DNA of 51,695 bases from contig JBFLYD010000015.1 of the NCBI GenBank assembly GCA_040756905.1, positions 1-51,695 on the forward strand, read 5' to 3'. The stretch is from Acidobacteriota bacterium. Lineage in GTDB: Bacteria; Acidobacteriota; Aminicenantia; JBFLYD01. Position numbers and translations under genes: made by a program. This document shows, piece after piece, positions 28,109 to 35,149 of the stretch. Under the pieces are notes generated by a model. That model searched no databases. It was given only the letters and a program-made list of their open reading frames with translations, and had not been told where the DNA came from. The stretch's first letter is position 1. Each line of letters opens with the position of its first letter.

Positions 28109-29082
28109 AAAATTTTGAATATTTAACCCCGAAAACTATAGGAGAAGCGCTTAATTATCTTGAAATGCATGGAGATAAAGCAAAAATAATCGCAGGGGGC
28201 GTTGATCTGATAAGTCTATTGAAAGAATGGATTGAAGATCCTGAGATTCTAATCAACATCAAAGGAATCAAAGAGCTTAAATTTGTAAGAGAAGATGAAA
28301 ATTTCCTAAGAATTGGATCTCTGGTTACACTTTCTGAGATTACTCAAAATGAAATTATTAAGAAAAATTATGGGATTCTGGTTGAATCTTGTTTAAAAGC
28401 TGCTTCTCCTCAGGTAAGAAATCAAGGAACCATTGGTGGAAATCTGTGTCAGAGACCAAGATGTTGGTACTTCAGAGGCAATTTTAATTGCCTGAGAAAA
28501 GATGGAACCATCTGTTATGCAGTTCAAGGAGATAATAGATACCATGCAATATTTTCTCCAGGGGGATGTTACTATGTTCATCCATCAGATCCTGCTGTAG
28601 CTTTAATTGCCTTAGATGCAAAAGTGAAGATAATGAATAAAAAAGAAGAAAAAATCATTGACCTTGAAAGGTTTTTTGTTAACACTGATAAAGATGTAAA
28701 GAAAGAAACAATCCTTGATAGAAATGATATACTTTCAGAGATATTGATTCCCAAAAAGAAGAAGAAAATAGAAGAAAGATTTTTTAAAGTATCAGACCGC
28801 GCAGTATGGTCTTTTGCTATTGTTAACCTTGCAGGAATCTTTGAAGTACAGAAAGGAGTATGTAATTTTTCAAGGATTGCAATTGGTGGTGTAGCACCTG
28901 TTCCATTGAGAGCGTCAAGGGTGGAAGAATCAATTAAAGACAAAAAATTAAATGAAAAAATTATTAAAATTGCCTCTGATGTGGCTGTTCAGGGAGCAAC
29001 TTCAATGGAAATGAATGATTATAAACTGGATTTAGTAAAAAATTTAATCGACAAGACTTTAAGTTCATTGACCGGGAATTGA
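28105..29082 (+). CDS. paoB: FAD-binding subunit with 4Fe-4S loop, PaoB-like
   Basis: 325 aa. The FAD signatures are AGGVDLI near residue 31 and the TIGGNLCQR segment. This is followed by a cysteine-containing insertion (PRCWYFRGNFNCLRKDGTICYA ... GGCYYVHPSD) like the [4Fe-4S] loop of E. coli PaoB and 4-hydroxybenzoyl-CoA reductase. The C-terminal domain (KVSDRAVWSFAIVNLA, AIGGVAPVPLRA) is typical of CO-dehydrogenase flavoproteins. It overlaps the large subunit and the cytidylyltransferase by 4 bases each. Confidence 0.93.
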   Translation: MKNFEYLTPKTIGEALNYLEMHGDKAKIIAGGVDLISLLKEWIEDPEILINIKGIKELKFVREDENFLRIGSLVTLSEITQNEIIKKNYGILVESCLKAASPQVRNQGTIGGNLCQRPRCWYFRGNFNCLRKDGTICYAVQGDNRYHAIFSPGGCYYVHPSDPAVALIALDAKVKIMNKKEEKIIDLERFFVNTDKDVKKETILDRNDILSEILIPKKKKKIEERFFKVSDRAVWSFAIVNLAGIFEVQKGVCNFSRIAIGGVAPVPLRASRVEESIKDKKLNEKIIKIASDVAVQGATSMEMNDYKLDLVKNLIDKTLSSLTGN

Positions 29083-29669
29083 ATAAAGTTTCTGCAATTC
29101 TTCTTGCTGCTGGAAAATCTGAAAGAATAGGAAACTCAAAACAGCTCCTTCCTTTTAAAGATTCCACAATTATTGAAACAATTCTCGGAGCTTTTTTAAA
29201 TTCATATATTGTAGAAACCATTATTGTTATCAGGAAAGATGATTTACAATTAAAAAAGATCGTTAAAAATTATCGGGTAAAATTATGTCTTAATCCTTAT
29301 AAAGAAAGTGAAATGAAGGATTCGGTATCTTTAGGACTTAAAATGGTAAATAAAAATTCGAGGGGAATAATGGTATCCCCCTCAGACCTTCCTCTTATTA
29401 CCACATCCCTTATAAATCGATTGGTAGAAAACTTTAACAAAAACCCTCAGAAAATTATTATCCCGGTTTATGAAGAAAGAAGAGGACATCCAACAATTTT
29501 TCCCATAAAATATTTAAAAAATTTAGCGGGTCTTAAAGAAAATATTGGACTTAGAGAAATAATTAGAAAGAATTCCAGGAATATAGAAGAAGTAGAGATT
29601 TATGATGAAGCATTTTTAATAGATGTGGATATATATGAAGATTACCTGACTATATTGGGTAGGAAATAA
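29079..29669 (+). CDS. mocA: MocA-like molybdenum cofactor cytidylyltransferase
   Basis: 196 aa nucleotidyltransferase with LLAAGKSERIGNSKQLLPF at the N terminus, PSDLPLIT at about residue 106, and RGHPTIFP later, the pattern of MocA/MobA-like proteins paired with xanthine oxidase-family enzymes. It would make MCD for the enzyme just upstream. It starts at TTG (29079), overlapping the paoB stop by 4 bases, so the operon is tightly coupled. Having both MobA and MocA fits the two molybdoenzyme families in this window. Confidence 0.88.
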   Translation: MNKVSAILLAAGKSERIGNSKQLLPFKDSTIIETILGAFLNSYIVETIIVIRKDDLQLKKIVKNYRVKLCLNPYKESEMKDSVSLGLKMVNKNSRGIMVSPSDLPLITTSLINRLVENFNKNPQKIIIPVYEERRGHPTIFPIKYLKNLAGLKENIGLREIIRKNSRNIEEVEIYDEAFLIDVDIYEDYLTILGRK

Positions 29670-29696
29670 ATAGAATTAGGAAAACATCCGAATCTT

Positions 29697-29940
29697 TTTA
29701 AAGAGGCCAACCATCCCCTTCGCTCAGATCTCCTCGCATAAAAATCTATGCTCGTTCCCTCAAATAATCTCCTATCTCTCAAGGTCATATCTTCTCTCAT
29801 CTTCTAAATCCTCTCTCGCTCCCGTTCGCTTTATCTTTTCTCTTTCGGAAATCTTAAATATAGGAGATTATTCTCCCTCCCTTCACAGATTTTTCAGATG
29901 CTCGTCGATATGTCGCTCAGAAGATGGTTGACCTCTTTTA
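29697..29940. repeat. Hairpin-rich interspersed element with terminal inverted repeats
   Basis: The 374-base gap between mocA and the sensor kinase holds no gene. Its core is bounded by AAAGAGGCCAACCATC (29700-29715) and the complement of AAAGAGGTCAACCATC (29923-29938), one mismatch in 16. A second, perfect 13-bp inverted pair is nested inside: AATAATCTCCTAT (29763-29775) and ATAGGAGATTATT (29860-29872). A copy of the left end recurs at 44228-44254, so this is a dispersed element of about 240 bp. Confidence 0.65.
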
Positions 29941-30043
29941 ATATAAAAGGGGCATAATTCCTTTTTATGTATGGTTTTATAAAATGAAATTTGATTTTTT
30001 TTCCTATTAATTTTTATAATTATTAAGAAATTAATGGAAAAAC

Positions 30044-31897
30044 ATGTTTAAATGGTATAAGAGTTTAAAATTTAAGATAATTTTTTTTGTAACGTTGACC
30101 CTTGCAGTTTTATTGTTTTTATTCGGAATTAATCTATATTTTCATCATAGAAACCAGTTATTGTCAGGTCTTATTGAATCCACCACTCAGATGAGCAAAC
30201 TTGTTCAGAAGGGATTAGAAGAAGCAATGATGGTGGGAAAATTGACGGTAGTAGCTTCAATAGTCCAGGAAATCGCCAAAGAAGAAGGGGTTAAATCTGT
30301 AATCGTTCTTGATAAGAAAGGTCAGATAAAAATCTCATCTCAAGAACGCATGATAAATAAAGTTCTTAATGAAAAGGATGAGACATGTCTTCTGTGCCAT
30401 AAATATGAGCCAAGATTTAGAGGAAAGACTGTTATCTTTAAATTTTCTAAAGGAGAAGAGGTGCTAAGAAATGTTACCCCAATTTTTAACAGCCCTAAAT
30501 GTTTTGGATGTCACTCAAAAGAAAATAAAATCAATGGTGTTCTTATAATTGATTTTTCTACTGATCCGATAAAGAAGCAACTTATTCTCAGTTTGAAGAG
30601 AATTGTATTATGGACATTTTTAACTACGATCGTAATAATTTTAATTTTATATTTTATCCTGAGTAAGTCAATCCTTGAAAAACTAAAAAAAATGCTGAAG
30701 AGTATAGAAAAAATTGGAAAGGGTGCTCTTGATGAAAAGGTTTCTATTTACTCAAGAGATGAGATTGGTGAGCTTGCAGAAAAGTTTAACTGGATGACTG
30801 AACGTGTTAGAGAATCTTATAAAGAGCTACAGAAGAATAAAGAATACATTGAAAACATGTTAAACTCTATAAATGAGGGCGTAGTAGTTGTTGATAGGAA
30901 TTTTAATATAGTTCTTACTAACAGTTCCTTTAAAAATCTGATCAAAAAAAAGGAAAAAATAGAAGGCGAGGTCTGTTATTCCTCAGGCAGGAGATTTTCT
31001 TATCAATGCAAGGGATATAATGAAGATTGTGCTGCAGAAATAACATTTCGCACCGGAAAACCAGCTCTTGTTTTTAGAACAATAAAAGACAGGAAAGGAA
31101 ATAAACATTTCTATGAAATATATTCCTCTGGGCTTTTTAGAAAAGATGGAGAAGTGTTTCAGGTTGTTGAAGTCTGGAGAGATGTAACAGAAAGAAAGAA
31201 ACTTGAAATGGATCTAAACCATAAGGAAAGGCTTGCTTCTCTTGGATTTCTTGTTTCAGGAATTTCCCATGAGATAAATAATCCTCTTGGTTCAATTTCT
31301 ACTTGTGTTCAAGGATTGAAAAGGAGAACCGTGGAAAACGATGCCCTTGAGTACTTAGAATTAATTGAAAATGAAATTTTAAAAATAAAAAATTTAACAG
31401 AAAGATTACTTCATCTTTCAAAGAAAGCATCTTTTTTATTCCAACCTCTTGATTTAATCCGATGCCTTGAAAATGTTATTTCACTGAATAAGTTCCAGCT
31501 CGAGAGATTAAATATTTCTCTTGTAAAAGAATTTGGAGAAGAGAAGTTTTATATTCGTGGAGATGAAACACAGATTCAGCAGGTTTTTTTAAACGTAATC
31601 TTGAATTCAATAGATGCAATGCATAATGGTGGAATATTGAAAATTTCGATTCAAAAAGATAATTCATATGGAAGAGTTATTATTGAAGATACAGGAGCAG
31701 GAATTGCTAAAAAGGAAATTGATAAAATCTTTGAGCCTTTTTACAGTGGTAAGTCAAATAATAAACGAACAGGGCTGGGTCTTTTTATTGCTTACAATAT
31801 TATAAAAAACCATAAAGGAGAAATATCGGTAGAGAGTGAGGTCGGAAAAGGAACGAAAGTTGAAATAAAATTTCCATTGGCAAAGGAATTGTCATGA
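30044..31897 (+). CDS. Sensor histidine kinase with two haem-c motifs
   Basis: 617 aa. Order: membrane helix (about 10-30), extracytoplasmic domain with two CXXCH motifs (CLLCH 115-119, CFGCH 153-157), second membrane helix (about 188-205), HAMP (about 205-258), PAS-like domain (about 270-385), HisKA with phospho-acceptor His409 in SGISHEINNP, and HATPase (DTGAGIAKKEIDKIFEPF, TGLGLFIAYNII). Covalent haem in the sensor suggests sensing of redox state or a small ligand. It overlaps the response regulator gene by 4 bases and lies upstream of a cytochrome operon with a sigma-54 promoter, the likely target. Confidence 0.92.
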   Translation: MFKWYKSLKFKIIFFVTLTLAVLLFLFGINLYFHHRNQLLSGLIESTTQMSKLVQKGLEEAMMVGKLTVVASIVQEIAKEEGVKSVIVLDKKGQIKISSQERMINKVLNEKDETCLLCHKYEPRFRGKTVIFKFSKGEEVLRNVTPIFNSPKCFGCHSKENKINGVLIIDFSTDPIKKQLILSLKRIVLWTFLTTIVIILILYFILSKSILEKLKKMLKSIEKIGKGALDEKVSIYSRDEIGELAEKFNWMTERVRESYKELQKNKEYIENMLNSINEGVVVVDRNFNIVLTNSSFKNLIKKKEKIEGEVCYSSGRRFSYQCKGYNEDCAAEITFRTGKPALVFRTIKDRKGNKHFYEIYSSGLFRKDGEVFQVVEVWRDVTERKKLEMDLNHKERLASLGFLVSGISHEINNPLGSISTCVQGLKRRTVENDALEYLELIENEILKIKNLTERLLHLSKKASFLFQPLDLIRCLENVISLNKFQLERLNISLVKEFGEEKFYIRGDETQIQQVFLNVILNSIDAMHNGGILKISIQKDNSYGRVIIEDTGAGIAKKEIDKIFEPFYSGKSNNKRTGLGLFIAYNIIKNHKGEISVESEVGKGTKVEIKFPLAKELS

Positions 31898-33246
31898 CTG
31901 AAAGAAAAATAAATGTGTTGTTAGTCGATGACGATGATGTTTTTAGAAAAGTTATCTCAAAAGAACTTTCCATTTTAGGATTTAACGTAAATGCTATCAG
32001 AAGTGGAAAAGAAGTTATTCAGAGAAGACTCTACAATGAATTTGATGTAATCATTCTCGACATGAGGATGCCCGATTTAAACGGAGAAGAACTTTTAAAA
32101 ATTATTAAAGATAGCTCTTCGAGTACTGAAGTAATTATACTCACCGCATACGGAAATATTGGCGGAGCAGTAAATTGTATTAAGGCAGGGGCGTACAATT
32201 ATCTTGTAAAGCCATGTTCATTGGAAGAGCTTGAATCTACTATAAAAAAAGCTTATGAAAAGAAAAAACTTGAAGAAGAAAATGTCAGATTAAAATTGCA
32301 AATAGCCAGGAAGGAATATTATCCGGATGTTATTGGGAAGAGCAAAGAAATTAAGAAAGTATTGGATTTAGTTTCTCAGGTAGCCCCTACAAATTCTACA
32401 GTTTTGATTGAAGGGGAAAGTGGAGTTGGAAAAGAAGTTATTGCAAGATTGATACACAAAAAAAGCAATCGTCAGAACAAGCCTTTTGTAACTTTAGATT
32501 GTGGAGCTTACCAAGAGTCATTACTCCAGAGTGAACTTTTTGGACATGAAAAGGGGTCTTTTACCGGTGCTACTCAACTAAAATACGGTCTTTTTGAAAT
32601 CGCTGATGGTGGAACAATTTTTCTTGATGAGGTCGGAGTAATTCCTACTTCTTTTCAGATAAAACTTTTAGGTATAATCGAGAAGGGAACTTTTATGAGA
32701 GTTGGAGGAGTAAAGGAGATAAAAGTTGATGTAAGAGTTATAGTAGCAACAAACACCTCCCTGAAAGAGCTTGTGAAAGAGGGAAAATTTAGAGAAGATC
32801 TATTTTATCGTTTAAATGTATTCAACATATGGATTCCCCCTCTCAGAATGAGAAAAGAGGATATTCCTCTTTTGGCAGAATATTTTATTGAAAAATTAGT
32901 ACCACCAGGAGGAGAAAAGAAAAAATTGTCAGATGAAGTATTGAAAATATTTAATAATTATTCATGGCCCGGAAATGTAAGAGAATTGAGAAATATAATA
33001 GAGAGGCTTTTAATTATATCAAAGAATGAAGTCATTTCAGCTTCTGATCTTCCCTCAGACCTGATTGAGGAAAACAGGGAAAGCTTTTTATTTTTGAAAG
33101 AGGATGTTTCTTTAAAAGAGATGGAAAAAAAGTATATCAGTTATCTTCTGAATAGATTTGGGGGAAATAGACGACAAGTTGCAGATGTCCTGGGAATAAG
33201 CGAAAGAAATTTATATAGAAAGATTAAAAAATATAATTTTGATTAA
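31894..33246 (+). CDS. NtrC-family sigma-54 response regulator
   Basis: 450 aa. It has a receiver domain with phospho-acceptor Asp56 (ILDMRMPD), an AAA+ domain with Walker A GESGVGKE, and the sigma-54 contact loop written GSFTGA (221-226) in place of GAFTGA. Further AAA+ segments are DGGTIFLDEVG and FREDLFYRLNVF. A Fis-type helix-turn-helix closes the protein (NRRQVADVLGISERNLYRKIKK). It overlaps the kinase gene by 4 bases. The -24/-12 promoter at 33439-33456 is its probable target. Confidence 0.95.
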   Translation: MTERKINVLLVDDDDVFRKVISKELSILGFNVNAIRSGKEVIQRRLYNEFDVIILDMRMPDLNGEELLKIIKDSSSSTEVIILTAYGNIGGAVNCIKAGAYNYLVKPCSLEELESTIKKAYEKKKLEEENVRLKLQIARKEYYPDVIGKSKEIKKVLDLVSQVAPTNSTVLIEGESGVGKEVIARLIHKKSNRQNKPFVTLDCGAYQESLLQSELFGHEKGSFTGATQLKYGLFEIADGGTIFLDEVGVIPTSFQIKLLGIIEKGTFMRVGGVKEIKVDVRVIVATNTSLKELVKEGKFREDLFYRLNVFNIWIPPLRMRKEDIPLLAEYFIEKLVPPGGEKKKLSDEVLKIFNNYSWPGNVRELRNIIERLLIISKNEVISASDLPSDLIEENRESFLFLKEDVSLKEMEKKYISYLLNRFGGNRRQVADVLGISERNLYRKIKKYNFD

Positions 33247-33270
33247 AATGTCTTTATTTTATGCAAATTT

Positions 33271-33297
33271 TGTCAGTTGAGAGTACTGATTTGTCAT
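33271..33297. promoter_or_regulatory. Possible activator site upstream of the sigma-54 promoter
   Basis: An inverted repeat TCAGT (33273-33277) and ACTGA (33285-33289) lies within paired TGTCA words, about 150 bases upstream of the -24/-12 promoter. That is a normal distance for an NtrC-type enhancer. Assignment rests on position only. Confidence 0.3.
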
Positions 33298-33438
33298 ATT
33301 GAATTTTTACAATAAAATCATAATATTTCCTGATTCCAATTATACATTTTGAAAAAAATTTCATACTTTTTTAAAAAAATTTATAAATCAAATTTTACGT
33401 TAAAATAAAAATACATTAATTATCAATTACTTAGATAT

Positions 33439-33456
33439 TTGGCATGAACTTTGCTT
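33439..33456 (+). promoter_or_regulatory. Sigma-54 (-24/-12) promoter
   Basis: TTGGCATGAACTTTGCTT matches the sigma-54 consensus TGGCAC-N5-TTGCW, with GG (33441-33442) and GC (33453-33454) separated by the required 10 bases. The predicted start site is about 33465, only 4 bases before the ATG at 33469, so the transcript would be nearly leaderless. It follows the sigma-54 activator gene directly and faces the cytochrome operon. Confidence 0.85.
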
Positions 33457-33468
33457 CATTTTTTATGG

Positions 33469-34623
33469 ATGAAAAAGATAATTATTATATTTCTTTTGAT
33501 TATTTTTACCTTATTAATTTCGTTTAGAATCACTGCAGAAACAAAAAAATCGCAGTTAAAAAAGGTTAATTTCGAGAACAGCAAAAAATGTGGAGAATGC
33601 CATAAAGATATATATAATTATTGGAAAAATTCCCTCCATTCAATGTCAATTACTGACCCGATTTTTGAAGCTTCCTATTTGGAAGCTTACAAAGAGACGG
33701 AGGGTAAAGCAAAATATCTATGTGTTGTATGCCATGCTCCGATTGCCGCAATTAGCGAAGATTATGAAATAAAGAAGGATATTTCGAAAGAGGGTATAAA
33801 TTGTGATTTTTGTCATTCTATAAAAGATATAAATTTGAACCAGAATATCCCATTTATAATTGAGACCGGGAAAATAAAATATGGCCCTCTTTATAATGTT
33901 GAATCCCCAGAACATCCAGCCTCATTCTCATCCGTTCATACCACTTCTCTTATCTGTGCTTCATGTCATGAATATAAAAATAATAATGGAGTTCTTATTC
34001 TTGGAACATACAGTGAATGGAAAAATGGACCCTACAATAAAGAAGGAGTAATATGTCAAAACTGTCATATGCCAGCAGCTCCCGGATACGCGGTGAAGGA
34101 GAGTATAAAGAGACCAACGAAGAAATGGATAAATCTTCATGATATATCTGGCAGTCATTCGATAATTCAATTAAAAAAAGCTGTTTCAATCAGAATCTTG
34201 AAGACTGAAAGAGTAAATAATATGGTCTATGTTGAGGTTGTGATGGAGAATGTTGGATCAGGGCATATGATTCCAACAGGAATTCCATCCAGAAAACTAA
34301 TTTTATACGTCAGTGTTAAAACAAAAAGTATGGAATATCCAAAAATAATTAGAAAAGAGTACTTTAAACTTCTTGTTGATGAAAAGGGAAAAGAAATTCA
34401 AAAGGATTATGATTTTTTTTACAGTGCAACAAAAGTTTTGATGGATAACAGGTTAGGTCCAAAGGAAAAAAGAATAGAAAAATTTGAATTTTATAGTATT
34501 CCTGAAAATGAAAAAGTAGATGTAAGGGCATGGGTTTCCTATCTTTATTTGCCGAGTATATTTAAAAGTGAAAAAATCGAATTTGAAATGTCATCCGATG
34601 AAAAAAAATTAATAAAAAAATAA
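33469..34623 (+). CDS. Secreted pentahaem cytochrome c, c554-like
   Basis: 384 aa with a signal peptide (MKKIIIIFLLIIFTLLISF). Five CXXCH motifs are visible: CGECH, CVVCH, CDFCH, CASCH and CQNCH. The spacing and the SSVHTTSLICASCHEY / NKEGVICQNCHMP segments resemble cytochrome c554-type multihaem proteins. A beta-rich C-terminal part with GSGHMIPTGIPSRKL follows. It would act in the periplasm as an electron carrier or reductase. The start at ATG 33469 is forced, since no other ATG precedes the signal peptide after the promoter. It is the first gene of the sigma-54-driven operon. Confidence 0.9.
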   Translation: MKKIIIIFLLIIFTLLISFRITAETKKSQLKKVNFENSKKCGECHKDIYNYWKNSLHSMSITDPIFEASYLEAYKETEGKAKYLCVVCHAPIAAISEDYEIKKDISKEGINCDFCHSIKDINLNQNIPFIIETGKIKYGPLYNVESPEHPASFSSVHTTSLICASCHEYKNNNGVLILGTYSEWKNGPYNKEGVICQNCHMPAAPGYAVKESIKRPTKKWINLHDISGSHSIIQLKKAVSIRILKTERVNNMVYVEVVMENVGSGHMIPTGIPSRKLILYVSVKTKSMEYPKIIRKEYFKLLVDEKGKEIQKDYDFFYSATKVLMDNRLGPKEKRIEKFEFYSIPENEKVDVRAWVSYLYLPSIFKSEKIEFEMSSDEKKLIKK

Positions 34624-34627
34624 ATGA

Positions 34628-35140
34628 ATGGATATAATAAAGTCATTATTTAAATTAACATTATTGGCTCTATTTTTATTTATAGTGAGTAAGTTCTTTA
34701 TTTTTAAAAAAGAGGAAGTCTTATTTGAACAGCCGATAAATTTCAATCATTCTATTCATATAAGTCAGGGGATGGGTTGTGAGGATTGCCATCAATATGT
34801 GAAAAAAGAGGAATTTGCTGGGATTCCAAATATTGAGACATGTGAATCCTGTCATTCAGACTCGCTTTCAGAAAGCTCAGAAGAAAAAAAACTTATTGAT
34901 TCTATTAAAGGAAGAAATCCAATTAAATGGGTAAAGGTTAATAATCTTCCAGACCATACATATTTTTCCCATAGAATCCATGTGGTGACTGGAAAAATAA
35001 ATTGTAGTGAATGCCATGGAAATATGGAAGAAAGAAAAAATGCAGTAAATAAGCCCTACAGGGAGTTTTCAATGAAATGGTGCATTTCATGTCATGTAAA
35101 GAAAACGGCAGATGTGGATTGTATTGTCTGTCATAGGTAA
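34628..35140 (+). CDS. Membrane-anchored pentahaem cytochrome c (c3/c7 type)
   Basis: 170 aa with an uncleaved-looking N-terminal membrane helix (TLLALFLFIVSKFFIF). Five CXXCH motifs: CEDCH, CESCH, CSECH, CISCH, CIVCH. Additional His residues (FNHSIHIS, YFSHRIHV) look like distal ligands. In Qrc and ACIII complexes an anchored multihaem cytochrome of this kind accompanies the molybdopterin-like and NrfD subunits. It begins 4 bases after the preceding cytochrome gene. Confidence 0.88.
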   Translation: MDIIKSLFKLTLLALFLFIVSKFFIFKKEEVLFEQPINFNHSIHISQGMGCEDCHQYVKKEEFAGIPNIETCESCHSDSLSESSEEKKLIDSIKGRNPIKWVKVNNLPDHTYFSHRIHVVTGKINCSECHGNMEERKNAVNKPYREFSMKWCISCHVKKTADVDCIVCHR

Positions 35141-35149
35141 AGAAAAAAA

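Noticed and set aside
29697-29940. tRNA or known structured RNA in the 374-base gap
   Set aside because: The stems do not form a cloverleaf and no TPsiC or anticodon arm is visible; the inverted-repeat element explains the structure better.
34628-35140. Nitrite reductase NrfH-type cytochrome
   Set aside because: Haem count and spacing fit c3/c7-type proteins and there is no NrfA gene with a catalytic CXXCK nearby.
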